Position numbers and translations under genes: made by a program. Source: Aurelia coerulea (taxonomy: Eukaryota > Cnidaria > Scyphozoa > Semaeostomeae > Ulmaridae). From it: DNA of 64,000 nucleotides. The notes beneath the pieces were generated by a model. It was given only the letters and a program-made list of their open reading frames with translations, ran no database searches and was not told where the DNA came from. Where the stretch lies: positions 14,457,511 through 14,521,510 of the forward strand of contig CM076956.1 of the NCBI GenBank assembly GCA_039566865.1, written 5' to 3'. Of this stretch, positions 23,100 through 37,262 are shown one piece after another; within the stretch, counting starts at the first letter, position 1; each line of letters opens with the position of its first letter.

Positions 23100-24600
23100 A
23101 CTTCCAGGTCAAAGATGTTAAATATTGAAATCTGTAATGAGTCCATGATACCGTGAAACTTATTACTAAGAGTCTGAGCTTTTGTAACTTAATTTACCAA
23201 AAAGCAAAAGTACTTACAACTCTAAATTCCAAAACGAGTCAATTAACTAACCTTTTAAAAGTTCATGCTGTTCTAGCTTGCATGATAAAAAACTTGCTAA
23301 AAGTTTAGCTGACTGGAACAATCAAAACTGATCTACGATACTTGAAGTTTTAAGCCTGTAATTTGTCCATAAAAATCTGAAGTCTTGAGCGAGTCCATGA
23401 AACTATAAATGAATAAAAATTTATGCTGTTCTAACCAGCACGATGAAAAATCTTAAATACATCAAACTCCAATGTCTATAGACTTAATTGTTAAACGTTT
23501 AGTTTAACCCGACTTGAACGATCAAAACTAATGCTCAATACTAGAAGTCTTTAGCCTGTAATTTTTCTGTAAAACTCTGAAGTTCTGAGCGAGTCCATAA
23601 AACTGTTAATGAATACAAATTTATACTGTTCTAGCTTGCACGATCAAAAACTTACATACTTCAAGCTCTAATGTCTATAGCTTTAATTGTTAAACATTTA
23701 ACCTGACTTGAACGATCAAAACTAATGCTCAATACTAAAAGTCCTAAGTCTGTAATGCGTCCATAAAACTCTACAGTTCATATAGTCTAACTTGTAATAT
23801 CAAAGTACTTAAATACCTAGAACTCTAAAGTCCTTAATGAGTCTATGAAACTAATTGTCAAAATATAACGCTGTTCTACACTCTAAATTTCTAAACGAGT
23901 CCATGAAACTACCCTGGGTACCAGACTCTATAACATTATGTTAGAGCGTCTGGTAACCAGGTTACCCTGAAACTAACTATCATATCAAAACTCTCAATCA
24001 AAGACAATAATTGTAAGCTATACATTCTAAAATTTTTCTAAGATATTTTCTTATTCACGGGCATGTCCAAATGACATCTAATTCAAAACATTGATATACA
24101 TGATTAAATACGTTAGATACCTAAACCCTATGAAACTAATAATGAAAACTCTAAAGTCATCATAACTTAACGATCAATATTTTTAATACTTAAGACTCTA
24201 AAGTCTTTAACGAATCAATAAAGACAATCAATCAAATTTTAAGCTACATATACTAAAATACACGTTTAAATATTTGGAGAGCTAAGACTCTGAAGTCGTC
24301 AATGAGGCTATAAAAGTAATCATCAAAAGTTTGAAGCTATGCTAACTTATGCGGCCCTAAGTAATAATTGCTTAGAACTCTAAAGTGTCTAAAATACTTA
24401 CACTGGAAAGTCCTTGATGAGTCCAGGAAACTATAGCTGTTCTAATTTTCAAATCAGAGAGCTCAGATACTTCAAAACTTTATATATTATGTTGAGTCCA
24501 TAAAACTGAATAGATACTTAAAACTCTAAAGTATTTAATGAGCCCACGAAGCTATATGAAAACTCTGTAGCTATTCTAATTTAAACATCAACATTTTATA
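23100..24600 (+). repeat. ~120-bp tandem repeats, unit A
   Basis: Phrases such as 'aaactctaaagtcc', 'gagtccatgaaact', 'gctgttctaacttgcacgat' and 'acttaaatact' recur every ~115-125 bp in strongly diverged copies. The mini-palindrome CCTGGGTACCAGACTC sits inside at 23913-23961. Matching arrays lie near 31.2-32.5 kb (B) and 40.8-42.3 kb (C). Confidence 0.7.
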
Positions 24601-26825
24601 CGCTCTACGGTCGGTGATAAGTTAAAACAAGAATATCTTTGCAAGAGTTTTTCTCTTCATGATTGTCTTTGCTTGTCTCTCAGGACTTTCTCTTTTATTT
24701 CTGTTCATTTCATGTTCATACGATTATGTCAGTTGTCCCTGAAAAGTGAAAAAGAGCTATGAAGAAACTGCAAATGATATTGTTGAAAAATAAGGATAAA
24801 AGGAATTCTTCCAAGAATAAACACTTGCAGTTATGCAATTTGCTTAAGAAATGAATTGCCATTCAAAATAAATAAAGAATGCAAAATTTTAATTTGAATT
24901 TTTGAAACGTTTTTCTTGAATTAGTTCCCTTACCATTGAGTTCGTCGTCACCAGAAAACATCAAGCTCCTCACATTACCATGAAACTTCAGCTCCCTTTG
25001 AATTATGAATTAGCGCAAAAACAAAAATGCCACAAAACGTCGACCAAAGGCCAAACGCGACAAATAAAAAACGCAAAGCGAATGGAAGTAAGAATACAAT
25101 AAGTTTGAACATGATCATTTATGAATTATTTCCCTTTTATCGTTGGAATTGTCGCCAAAAACTCCATGATATGTCCTGCTACTACCATGAAGCATCATCT
25201 CCCCAAGAGCCACACAAACGCGCAATTGAAAAGCAAACATACCGCGATCTCTGCAAAAAAACGCAAAAAAAGTGCAACGGATGACCAGAAAAACATTATT
25301 GGATTCTTTAATGAAAAAAATCAGGAGAGCTTCTGTTTCTATTTCGTCATCATACTGCTCCAGACCATGTGCCCCTGCAAAAGATAAGACCATTTCAGTT
25401 TGAAAGAAAGATCTATTTCCATTCAGACACAATATCTAATAGACTTATTTCATGAGTCTCAGCATCGCTCATTGAATTGCATAGTTGTACCGAATGATCA
25501 GATTGAAAAGATTCAACGAATGCAAGGAATACCTCGAAAGTGTCAATATCTTACTCAGTTGTAAACGTGTAGATATCTATAAATCTATTCTGCGTAGAAT
25601 ATAGCATTTTCATTCCAAAGAAGGCCTTGATTAGCTTTGACTTTCAGGCCTACTACAAATAAATGAATGATAATACAACCATAGTTGTCCAAACATATTA
25701 CCGGAAACCACAGCGTTTGTTCAACGTCCTCGGCCAAGTAACCATTTCGAAAATCAGGAAAAACTACATCACCAATGCTTTTCAGCTTCTAGTGTCCGCA
25801 AAGCGCGCAGTGTCCGTAAACCGCAAAAAAGCGTCGCAAGCTGGATCAATGAACATTGCGCGCAGTGCAAAGGAAAATATGCCGTAAATGCTGCGATGAA
25901 GCCTCTTTCGCCCAACTAAAACTGTTCTCAAAATTTTCAGCTCAGTACGCGCAGTTGAAAAGGAAAAATAGCCGAATTAGTCCAAGCTTTCTCTTCTTCT
26001 GGATGATGCCAAGGGTTCATTTTCTACGTTATTTCCATTTTTTCATCAATATGGTAAGCACAAGTTGCCCCTGCAAGAAAGTAAAAGTAATCTCAATTTT
26101 GAAATAGTGACCAATCTTTGTTCTAAAGATTTGAATTTTCGTGATTTATCATTTATGCAAAAATAACAAAATCCTAATTTTTTCATGACATAGGCCATAA
26201 CTAGCTGTAATGTCGCGAATCCTTTGGCCAACTGCAACTAGATAGAAAATGATAAGAATTCTGCTGTAAATGATTTGATATATTACCAAAAATATCTGCG
26301 TTTGACAAATATTTGCGGTCATGTTATTGTCACTCGAAGTCCCAGCACAACATAGCACCAATACTTCTCAGTTGTCAGTTTCCACAAAAGCGCTCAGCGC
26401 AAAAGAAAAGGGCGCCATTAGCTGCTGTAATCAAATCGCTCTTGCCAAAAAGGCGTATGGACACTTGTTAGTGTTTATCGTCCGAAAAAACGCGCAAGGA
26501 GTAAAGGAATAAGTCCTCCAAAATGGTGCAATGGTGCAAATCGCTAAAGTTAAAAGATGCTGGAACAAATGACGGCTCCTTCCTTTAGGTGGAACTAGGT
26601 GTCAAACCGAGCCTTTAGATGGGACCAACCATGAAATTATCATTTGCCTTGCTAAAGGCTGGTTTCTGGACTGTCACATTTTTCCAAGCAAGCAGAATAT
26701 TCATGTTGAATTTTGTTAAACTGAATGCATTTTTGTGGATTTGCACATCAGCAGTCTAAACAGGAGTATGCAGTTGAATAATCCTCCTGCTTGTGAAACT
26801 GCACTGCCTTGAAACCATCCTTGAA

Positions 26826-27672
26826 AGTGCTCTTTGTTAAAGTCCGTAAAACGCTACGTAACTAAACCAAAGAACACTCAGAGCCCGTATAAACGATACG
26901 CAGCTCATGATAATTAAACTCATTGACTAAAACTGATGGAAATTGGAACACTACGTGGAAACAGGTTTGAAATCACATTTCGGTCCGTAAAACTCTACGT
27001 TGTTTCAGGATGGCATCCTAACTTCAGCTAATACCTAAAGGCTGCTTTGTAATCAGTCAAATTTTCCAAGCAAAGAGGAAATTCAATTTGAGTATGGACA
27101 AATGCTGTATTTTTGAACTGAATACAATTTTGTAAATTTGCACATCAACTGTTAAAACAGGAGTGTGTGTACATTATAATTACCCTCCTGCTTGTGAAGT
27201 TTCACTGATTAAAAACCATCCTTGAAAGTGCTCTTTGTTAAAGTCCGTAAAACGCTACGTAACTAAACCAAAGAACACTTAGAGCCCGTATAACGATACG
27301 CAGCTCATGATAATTAAACTCACTGACTAAAACTGATGGAACACTACGTGGGAACAGATTTCAATTCACACTTCGGTCCGTAAAACTCTACGTCGTTTCA
27401 GGACGGCATCCTAACTTCAGCTAATACCTAAAGGCTGCTTTGTAGTCAGTCAAATTTTCCAAGCAAGAAGAAAATTCATGTTGAGTACATACAAATGCTG
27501 TCTTTTTAAATTGAATACAATTTTATGAATTTGCACATCAACTGTTAAAACAGGAGTTAGTGTGCATTTGAATTACCCTCCTGCTTGTGAAATTGCACTG
27601 ACTAAAAACCATCTTTGAAAGCGCTCTTTGTTAAAGTCCGTAAAACGCTACGTAACTAAACCAAAGAACGCT
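26826..27672. repeat. three hairpin-core repeats, unit B
   Basis: Cores lie at 26826-26878, 27227-27279 and 27620-27672, each 53 nt. Pair 3 of the stem is T-A in the first two copies and C-G in the third. The loop sequence is identical in all three. Confidence 0.8.
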
Positions 27673-30600
27673 TGAAGCTCGTATAACGATACGCAGCTCA
27701 TGAAAATTGAAATTCACTGACTAAAACTGATATAGTATTACTAAATTCAGTAAAAATATTCGTCTGACACTGGTCACAGAAAGTCGCCAGTTAGGATCCG
27801 AAAGAGGAGAAGAGATGATAATCATAGTGCATTTTATTAGAAAGAAGGCGAGCAGAAAGTCCACTGATATCCTAATAAGTTAAATTTCGTCTGACACTGC
27901 TGGTTTAAGCGCAACTTACCTACTTAGAAATTTGATTGGCGCTCTGATTGGCAAATTTCAATGCGCAGTGCTATCTAGTTTCTTCCTTTTGGGATCATTT
28001 GATGATTTGCTGTTACCATTGTCGGACGAAAAAGAACAAATAGAACAACATAGCTCAGGTTCTTTAAAGATGATTTCAATTTGCAGACGTTTCTCTTGCG
28101 GCTGCCAAGATAAGAGTCGTCTTTAGTGAAACTTGAAAATTGCTTCGCTGTACGCACTGTCAGCCTTATTTGAGAAGCGGCAAGGAAAACGCTTCCAATA
28201 ATATCAGCTTTGGAGAAGAAGGCCTTCGAATTAAAAAACTGTTTCTCAACACAGGTAAAATGGCCATGAAATACAACGCAGATATAACAATGCAATATTT
28301 CGCGCTGAGAATCTCACACCATTACTGATACAACAAAAGAGTAGGATAACATGGCCACTGTGACATTTGTTGCACCACGTCTTCAAGGAGTTATTGCATG
28401 GATGCAGATGAATGCAGCATTTTATTGTTAATACCATTTTTTGTATTTCACATCTGTTTTGCCTGTGCAACGCGAGAAACAGAAACGCAAACAAGGGGTA
28501 TTTGGGTGAAAAGAAATTCAGAATATCGCCATTTTGTTGAAAATGTCTTCATTACAGCATGCTTTTGGTTACCGAATGAAATATACTGTCCTGAATTTTA
28601 TGAATTTTCTCCCGAATTTCCCCTGTTTGCCCCTAAAATAATTGACTCACGTGCCAAATCGAGAAATTAGCTGAATTCACCAAGAAAGCAGCCTTGGAAA
28701 CAGGGGAAAGGCATTCAGCAATGACAAAATTCTTTGTGACAATCTTGAACGTACTTTTAGGTCATAATAATCAGTCTTTTCCCCTCCAAATTTGATCTTG
28801 GACATATCGCAAACTATGCTCAGAAAATATTCCTCGTGCCCGAAGTGCATATGTTTCGTCTGACACTGGCCAGTGAATCACCAAATATTATCTTAAAGAG
28901 AATTAAAGGCAATGAATAGGATGAAATGATTTAAGTAAAATATAGGAATCAGGTAGAGTTTAATTTGGTGAATATTTTCTTCGGACACTCTGGTCAAAAT
29001 AAACATCTTTTCGAAATAAAGATTCAAAGGCTCTCTGGTCATAATTGATTTCAAACTTAGTTCATTTTATTTCCTTTCGTTTCCTCTCTTATCCCATGCT
29101 TTTCTGTCATTAGTATTTAGCGAAGCTGACATCAAACTTGGAGCGATTTTCATGCCATTAACGCTAACATTTTGTAAAAACTGGTTTCATTGGTCTCAGG
29201 CAATGCGTCTTTTTTAAGAAGCGGCATAGGAAGCGCTTCATTCCTGTGTAGGATAAACAAACATTTGCAATGTACGACAAAATAAAGTCTGTCTCAAATC
29301 AGATTTCACCTTCAAATGCCTGCGAAAAATAGCAATAGAAGTGTTTTGCAAAGGAATTTTGCGTTATAGTAAATCTCAGGTGACAACTAATTTGAGAAAA
29401 ACTTAAAATTATATTCCATATAAAACAATTACCCTAAGCTTTGAAATACATCAGCAATCTTTACAAGCAGTGTGCTTCGAATTTATAAACGGCTAATTTT
29501 GATTACAGAATAGATGGAGCCCAAGCTAGCTTTTTTAGAATAGCCTCCTCTCATTTAGTTGACATTCGCTTGCTGAACATAAATTTCTCCTGTTCTAAAT
29601 TTCCCTGGCTACCCTAGATGCAGACAAAATGAGACTGTTGCTCAAAACGAGAAACTGAATACAAAAAAAACTCACGTGCCACATTAGAAATTAGCTGAAT
29701 TCGGCATGAAGGAGGCCTTAGAATCACGAGCCATTTTGGGTATTCAGCATCATAGAAATTCTTTCAAACATCGCTCTTCGACACATAGGGCAGCCATTCA
29801 GCAATGTCTTAAGTTTTTACGAACATGGAGCATTTGAAATATTCAGCATTTTCTCAATTTTACATTGTGGTACTTCGCCACTCCATTCACAAATCATGCA
29901 AGCAACAATGGCACATACATTTATAAGGGCAGCAATTGAAACATGGGGGTAGTTGAGGCATTCAGCAATGTCACAATTCTTCATGGCACTTCACATCTCA
30001 ACGAATAAGGCAGGCATTTATCAATGTCTCGATTCTTTGCAGCACTATCGACACATGGGGCAGGCACTCAGCAATGTCACAATTCTTTACAAAAATATCC
30101 AAAGAAACATGGGGCAATTTGGGAGTATTCACAATGTCACAATTACTCATGGCACTTAATGTAGGCTTTCATCTCAATGTCTCAATTCTTTGCCACAATT
30201 CGCCTGTCAACTCATGGGGCAGGCATTTATCAATGTCACAATTCTTTATGGCATTTCGCCTCTCAGTAAATAAGGTACACATTCATCAATGTCTCAATTC
30301 TTTGTGGCACTTCGCCTGTCGAACATGGGGCAGGTATTCAGAATTGCCTTGATTCTTTATAGTAATTCACTACAAAAGCAGCCTTACAACATGGGACAAG
30401 CATTCAACAAATACACTGTTCTTCTTCTGCACATTGAAAAATAAATCTCTGTTATTAATGCTCGAGAAATGTAGAAATTTCATAAGCATGCTCAAAAACT
30501 TTTTGGTAGTATCTTCAATTTTGTATCTTCAATTTTTCTTCATTTGTATGCATTTTCTTCCATGTGTCCTTCAGTTTCAACTTTTCTCGTTTTTTTTCAA

Positions 30601-32181
30601 ATTTTTCAATTTTTATTTTAAAAATGCAACCTCGGGGAAGGGATCCCCCAATATGGCCAAACAGGGAGGATCCAGTCAGGGTTAAAGAGTGTTAAAATAA
30701 AAAAATTAGAACTTACGCTCACGTTGTGGTACGTTTTTACAAAAACTCTCGAATGGTAGTTCGTGGACCTAGAAATTAGTCAACTGGTAGCATAAAGGAA
30801 TCATAAAAGTTTGATAATATCCAGTAGTAAAACTTACAAAACGGAGCAGAAAAACTTCAAATTCATTGACGAACATTGCTGCAACTATTTGCCTGTTTGA
30901 AGAACAATAGTCCTCGTGGAGGAGCAACCTGAGATGGAATCTCTTTACTGCCAAGGAATCTTTGAATATCCCCTCCTGTCCCTGCATAACTAGCATGTGT
31001 TTTAAAAATAGGTAATAGGTCAATTTGGTAGCCATTTGGCAAGACCCTCAAACAGATTGGACCTCCTTATTAGGCCATAATGTGAGTACTCCCTCCCTCC
31101 CTCGAGTGTCATATACGATATTTCGCTGCCATAAAAACGTATGAATAGTTATGTACAATAAGTCTTAAAGCATCTTAAGACAGTTTGCTCTTCAGGTTGA
31201 TGGCAACAGTCCTTTAGAGTTGCCTTACTTTAAACTTCCAGGTCAAAGACGTTAAATATTGAAATCTGTAATGATTCCATGATACCGTGAAACACATTAC
31301 TAAGAGTCTGAGCTTTTGTAACTTAATTTACCAAAAAGCAAAAGTACTTGCAACTCTAGAGTCCGAAACGAGTCAATTAACTAACCTTTTAAAAGATCAT
31401 GCTGTTCTAGCTTGCATGATAAAAACTTGCTAAAAGTTTAGCTGACTGGAACAATCAAAACTGATATACGATACTTGAAGTCTTAAGCCTGTAAAAAGTC
31501 TTGAATGAGTCCATGAAACTATAAATGAATAAATATTTATGATGTTCTAACTTGCACGATGAAAAAACTTAAGTAGTTCAAACACCAATGTCTATAGACT
31601 TAATTGTTAAACGTTTAACCTGACTTGAACGATTAAAACTAATGCTCAATACTAGAAGTCCTAAGTCTGTGATGCGTCCATAAAACTCTATAGTTTATAT
31701 AGTTTAACTCGTAAAATGAGTCTATGAAACTAATTATCAAAATATAAGCTGTTCTACACGTTAAATTCCTAAACGAGTCCATGAAACTACCCTGGGTACC
31801 AGACTCTCTAACATTATGTTAGAGAGTCTGGTACCTAGGTTGCCATGAAACTAACTATCAAAACTCTCAATCATTCTAAAGTTTTATTCTAAAGTCATAT
31901 TCTAAATTTTCTTAGATGTTTTCATATTCACGGGCATGTCCAAGTGACATATAATTTGAAACATTGACATATACGATCAAAGACGTTAGATACCTAAGAC
32001 TCCATGAAACTAATTATGAAAACTCTAAGTCATCGTAACTTAACGATCAAAATTGTTAACACTTAAGACTCTAAAGTCTTTAACGAATCAATAGAGACTT
32101 TTTATCAAATTTTAAGCTATATATCCTAAAATACACGATTAACATTTTTAGAGATCTAAGACTCTGAAGTCGTCAATGAGT

Positions 32182-32268
32182 AATAGACCATTTTGACATT
32201 TAGAAAAAGGATCTGGGGAGAGCAATATTTTTCTGGTAAATGGCTTCTAAATGTCAAAATGGTCTATT
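32182..32268. mobile_element. 87-bp foldback found only in unit B
   Basis: The 22-base arms (AATAGACCATTTTGACATTT... and its complement) enclose a ~43-base loop. Units A and C have a short unrelated 'gctataaaagyaat' at this position, so it was inserted, or replaced local sequence, after unit B separated from them. Confidence 0.65.
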
Positions 32269-33085
32269 GTCAAAAGTCTGAAGCTATGCTAACTTACGCG
32301 ACCAAAAGTGGTAAAAGCTTAGAACTCTAAAGTGTCTAAAATATTTAAACTGGAAAGTCCTTAATGAGTCCAGGAAACTATAGCTATTCTAATTTTCAAA
32401 TCAAAGAGCTCAGATTATGTTGATCCATAAAACTGAAGATTAGAAACTTAAATGATCAAGACTGCTAGTGTATACTTAAAGCTCTAAAGTATTTAATGAG
32501 TCCATGAAGCTATATGAAGACTCTGAAGCTATTCTAATCTAAACATCAACATTTTATACGTTCTACGGTCGGTGATAAGTTGAAGCTAGAATATCTTTGC
32601 TAGAGTTTTTCTTTTCAGGACATTTCTCCGACTTTTATTCATGTTCATTTCATGTTCATACGATTATGCCAGTTGTCCCTGAAAAGTGGAAATGAGCTAT
32701 GAAGAACCTGCAACTGATATTGTTAAAAAGTAAAGATAAAAAGAATTCTTCCAACGATCAACACTTGCATTTATATGATTCGCTTAAGAAATGAATTGCT
32801 ATTCAAAATAGATCAGGAATGAAAAATTTGAATATGAAAATGTGAAAACTTCTTGGTGAATTAGTTCCCTTACCATTGAGATCGTCGTCACCAAAAAACA
32901 TCATGCTTGTTGCTATATCCTCACATTACCATGAAACTTCAGCTCCCTTTGAATTATGAATTTGCGCAAAAAAGCAAAAATGCTGCAAAAACTTCTACAA
33001 AACGCAACAAACAAAAAACGCAAAGCGAATGGAAGTAAGAATACAAAGAGTTTGAAAATCAACATTTAAGAATTATTTCCCTTGC

Positions 33086-33316
33086 CATTGGAATCGTCAC
33101 CAAAAACTCCAGCATGTATCCTGCTACTACTATGAAGCATTATCTCCCCAACTGTCACATAAAAGCGCGATTGAAAGCAAACATACCGCGATCTCTGCAA
33201 AAAAACGCAAAAAAGTGCAATGGATGACCCGAAAAACATTATTGGATTCTTCCATGAAAAAATCAGGAGATCTTCTGTTTCTATTTCGTCATCAAACTGT
33301 TCCAGACCATGTGCCC
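33086..33316 (-). other. exon-like segment E2, unit C (open frame)
   Basis: A 231-bp segment open throughout in one minus-strand frame, with ttttgcag acceptor before 33316 and a GC-type donor (AATG then gcaaggg) after 33086. It has symmetric phase 1-1 geometry. Residues begin AHGLEQFDDEIETEDLLIFS and end RIHAGVFGDDSNG. The middle is rich in aromatic residues. The paralogous segment near 34.1 kb lies in the internal duplication. No known domain is recognised. Confidence 0.35.
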
Positions 33317-34745
33317 CTGCAAAAGATAAGATAATTTCAGTTTGAAAGAAAGATCTATTTCCATTCAGACACAATATCTAATAGACTTATTCCATGAGTC
33401 TCAGCATCGCTCATTGAATTGCATAGTTGTACTGAATGATCAGATTGAAAATATTCAACGAATGCAAGGAATACGTCGAAAGTCTAAATATCTGACTCAG
33501 TTGTAAACTTGTAGATGTTTATAAATCTATTTTGCGTAGAATATAGCATTTTCATTCCAAAGAAGGCCTTGATTAGCTTTGACTTTCAGGCCTACTACAA
33601 ATAAATGAATGATAATACAACCATAGTTGTCCAAAAATATTACCGGAAACCACAGCGTTTGTTCATCGTCTTCGGCCAAGTAACCATTTCGAAAATCAAG
33701 AAAAACTACATCACCAATGTTTTTCAGCTTCCAGTGTCCGCAAAGCGCGCAGTGTCCGTAAAACAGCAAAAAAGCGTCGCAAGCTGGATCAATGAACATT
33801 GCGCGCGGTGTAAAGGAAAATATGCCGTAAATGCTGCGATGAAGCCTCTTTTGCCTAACTAAAACTGTTCGCAGACTTTTCAGCTCAGTATTCGCAATGA
33901 AAAGGAAAAAATAGCCGAATTAGTCCAAGTGTTCTCTTCTTCTGGGTGATGTCAAGGGGTCATTCTCACGTTACTTCTATTTTTCATCACTATGGTAAGC
34001 ACAAGTTGCCCCTGTTGACCAGAAAAACATTGTTGGATGCTTCCATGAAAAGAATCAGGAGATATTCTGTTTCTATTTCGTCCTCAAATTGTTCCAGACC
34101 ATGTGCCCCTGCAAAAGATAACATTATTTCATTTTAAAAGAAAGATCTATTTCCATTCAGACACAATATCTTATAGACTTATTCCATGAGTCTCAGCATC
34201 GCTCATTGAATTCTATAGTTGTACTGAATGATAACATTGAAAATATTTAACAAATACAAGGAGTATTTCGAAAGTCTAAATATCTGACTCAGTTGTAAAC
34301 TTATAGATGTTTATAAATTCATTTTGTGTAGAATATGGCATTTTCATTCCAAAGAAGGCCTTGATAAGCTTTGACGTTCAGGCCTACTGTAAATAAATTA
34401 ATTACCACCATAGTTGTCCAAACACATTACCCGAAACCACAGCGTTTGTTCATCGTCTTTGGCCAAGTAACCATTTCGAAAATCAAGAAAGCTACATCAC
34501 CAATGCTTTTCAGCTTCTAGTGTCCGCAAAGCGCGCAGTGTCCGTAAAACTGCAAAAAAGCGTCGCCAGCTGGATCAATGAACCTAAAGCACTAGAACAG
34601 TACGCACTCTTCTCAGCTCAGTAGAAACGCGCAGCTCGAAGGAAAAATTGCCGAATTAGTCCAAGCGTTCTCTTCTTCTGTGTGATGCCCATTTTCTACG
34701 TTATTTCCATTTTTTCATCAATATGGTAAGCTCAAGCTGCCCCTG
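33225..34745. repeat. internal ~790-bp tandem duplication in unit C
   Basis: Sequence from ~33225 to 34016 is repeated from 34017 (for example the gaccatgtgcccctgc site at 33305 and again ~790 bases on, and the ttcggccaagtaacc block near 33674 and 34460). The junction is at a 'gcccctg' shared by two exon-like acceptors, which suggests unequal recombination between these related sites. Confidence 0.75.
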
Positions 34746-35495
34746 CAAGAAAGTAAAAGTAACCTCAATTTTGAAATAGTGACCAATCTCTGTTCTAAAT
34801 ATTTGAATTTTCATGATTTATCATTTATGCAAAAATAACAAAATCCTAATTTTTTCATGACATAGGCCAAAACTAGCTGTAATCTCGTGATTCCTTTGGC
34901 CAACTGCAAATAAATAGAAAACGATAAGAATTCTGCTGTAAATGACTTGATATATTACCAAAAAATATCTGCGTTTGACAAATATTAGCGGTCATAACAT
35001 CCATCATTCGAAGTCCCAGCACTACATAGCACCAATACTTCTTAGTTGTCAGTTTCCACAAAAGCGCTCAGCGCAAAAGAAAAGGCACCATTAGCTGCTG
35101 TAATCAAATCCCTCTTGCCAATAAGGCGTATAGACACTTTTCAGTGCTTATCGTCCGAAAAAGCGCAAGGAGCAAAGGAATAAGTCCTGCAAAATGGCGC
35201 TATGGTCCAAAGCGGTGGAGTTAAAATATGCTGGAACAAATGACGGCTCCTTCATTTAGGTGGAACTAGATGTCCAACCAAGCCTTTTGTTGGGACCAAC
35301 AATGAAATTATCATAGGCCTACCTAAAGGCTGGTTTCTGAACAGTCAAATTTTTCCAAGCAAGCAGAATATTCATGTTGAGTTTTGTCAAACTGAATACG
35401 TTTTGTTGATTTGCACATCATCTGTCAATACAGGAGTGTGCAGTTGAATAATTCTCTTGCTTGTGGAACTGCACTGCCTAGAAACCATCCTTGAA

Positions 35496-35941
35496 AGTGC
35501 TCTTTGTTAAAGTCCGTAAAACGCTACGTAACTAAACCAAAGAACACTTAGAGCCCGTATAACGATACGCAGCTCATGATAATTAAACTCACTGACTAAA
35601 ATGTATGTAACACTACGTGGCATCAGATTTAAATTCATTCTTCGCTCCGTCAAACTCTACGTCGTTTCAGGACAGTGTCCTAACTTCAGCTAATACCTAA
35701 AGGCTGCTTTGTAATCAGTCAAATTTTCCAAGCAAGAAGGAAATTCATGTTGAGTATGGACAAATGCTGTCTTCTTGAATTGAATAAGGTTTTGTAAATT
35801 TGCACATCAACTGTTAAAACAGGAGTTAGTGTGCATTTGAATTACCCTCCTGCTTGTGAAATTGCACTGACTAAAAACCATCTTTGAAAGCGCTCTTTGT
35901 TAAAGTCCGTAAAACGCTACGTAACTAAACCAAAGAACGCT
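35496..35941. repeat. two hairpin-core repeats, unit C
   Basis: Cores lie at 35496-35548 (T-A at stem pair 3) and 35889-35941 (C-G at pair 3), each 53 nt with the invariant loop. One of the three copies seen in the other units is missing. Confidence 0.8.
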
Positions 35942-37262
35942 TGAAGCTCGTATAACGATACGCAGCTCATGATAGATATAGCCTCCTGACTAACTCTGGT
36001 ATAATCTAAATACACTCTTCGATCCACAAAAACTCTGCTAAACTCTAATTTCTAAATCTAATGAATATTTTCGTCTGACACACAAGTCACAGCAGATTAT
36101 CAGATAAGATCAGAGAGAGAAGAAAATATGATTGTCATGCAGTTCATTTAAAACTAGCAAATCAGAGCACCAGCTAGGATTTAAAATTTCGTCTGACACT
36201 GCTCAAAAATAGCATCACCAAAAGTTCCCAAGATAAAGATTCAGTTGGTACTCCTATTGGCAATTTTCAAATCTGCATTCTATCTATTTCAGTTTCTTCT
36301 CTTTTGAAATACATGTGAAGATTTGCTGTTACCATTGTTAGACAAAAAGAGAGCAAATAGAAAACAACTGAGATCGGATTCTCCAAAGCTAACTTCGACT
36401 GGCAGCACTTTTCTTGCCATTTCACAGATAGGGCAGGCATTTTATGACAAGTGAAGTATTTCTTGGTAAGCAGTTGGCCTTATTTGAAAAGCGTCATGAA
36501 AAACTCTTCCATTGATTGAAGCCAGCTTTGGAGAACGACCCGCGCTCGAATTCTAAACCTGTTTCTCAGCACAGGTAAAATGGCCGTGAAAACAACACAG
36601 CATAAAAATGTATAGTATCTCGCGCTGCAGCATTTCACATCACTACTGACACATTGAAAAGTGTAGGATAACATGGTCAGCTATTGTATTTTTTGCATCA
36701 TTTCGTCAAGGGTTGCATGCAGTATTTCCTTTGTTTATCTTATATTGTTTGTTATATTTCACATCGGTTTTACCTGTGCAACGCGAGAAGCAGGAAATTA
36801 AGCAGGGGATGTTTGGGACAAAAGAAATTCAAGACATTAGCTTTTGTTATTGTTGAAAATTGCTTCATGAAAGAATTCTATAGGCTATGAGCGAAACTAT
36901 TATGACTTGAATTCTCCCAATTTTCTCCCAAATTACCCCCTGCTTGCCCCTAAAATGATTGACTCACGTGCCAAAACGAGGAAGTGGCTGAATTCACCAA
37001 GAAAGCAGCCTTGGAAGGCATTCAGCAATGAAAACATTCTTTGTGACCATCTTGAATGTACTTTAAGGTGAAAATAATCACTCGATTTGCTGCAACTTTC
37101 TCGGTGACGGCATACATCAAACTATGAATCTCTCTTCTCTCTCCCCTCCCTTCAAGTTCAATCTTGGAAACATCGCAATACTCCAATGGATCACCAGGCA
37201 TGATCTGAAAGAGAATTAAAGGCAATGAATAGGATGAAATTATTTAGAACCAGCGATTTATA

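Larger units (their letters stand above)
16433..24673 (-). repeat. macrosatellite unit A (~8.2 kb)
   Basis: First full copy of a head-to-tail array. Order along the + strand: exon-like segments on the minus strand (16.70-18.0 kb), three ~400-bp hairpin repeats (18.3-19.5 kb), a block with cgtctgacactg motifs (19.5-21.5 kb), a minisatellite of ~55-bp 'catggggcaggcattcag' monomers (21.59-22.29 kb), two more exon-like segments (22.7-22.95 kb), and ~120-bp repeats carrying 'aaactctaaagtcc' (23.1-24.6 kb). No ORF exceeds ~110 codons. Several short minus-strand ORFs recur in other units but carry frameshifts in some. Units A and B appear closest to each other over the hairpin section. Strand is given for the exon-like segments only. 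Confidence 0.85.
24674..32612 (-). repeat. macrosatellite unit B (~7.9 kb)
   Basis: Second full copy, same order of sub-blocks as unit A. Hairpin cores lie at 26826-26878, 27227-27279 and 27620-27672. The E2-like segment (25141-25374) keeps its acceptor and an open frame but has lost the donor (ataaaa in place of gtaagg). A unit-specific 87-bp foldback is inserted at 32182-32268. Mini-palindrome at 31791-31839. Confidence 0.85.
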
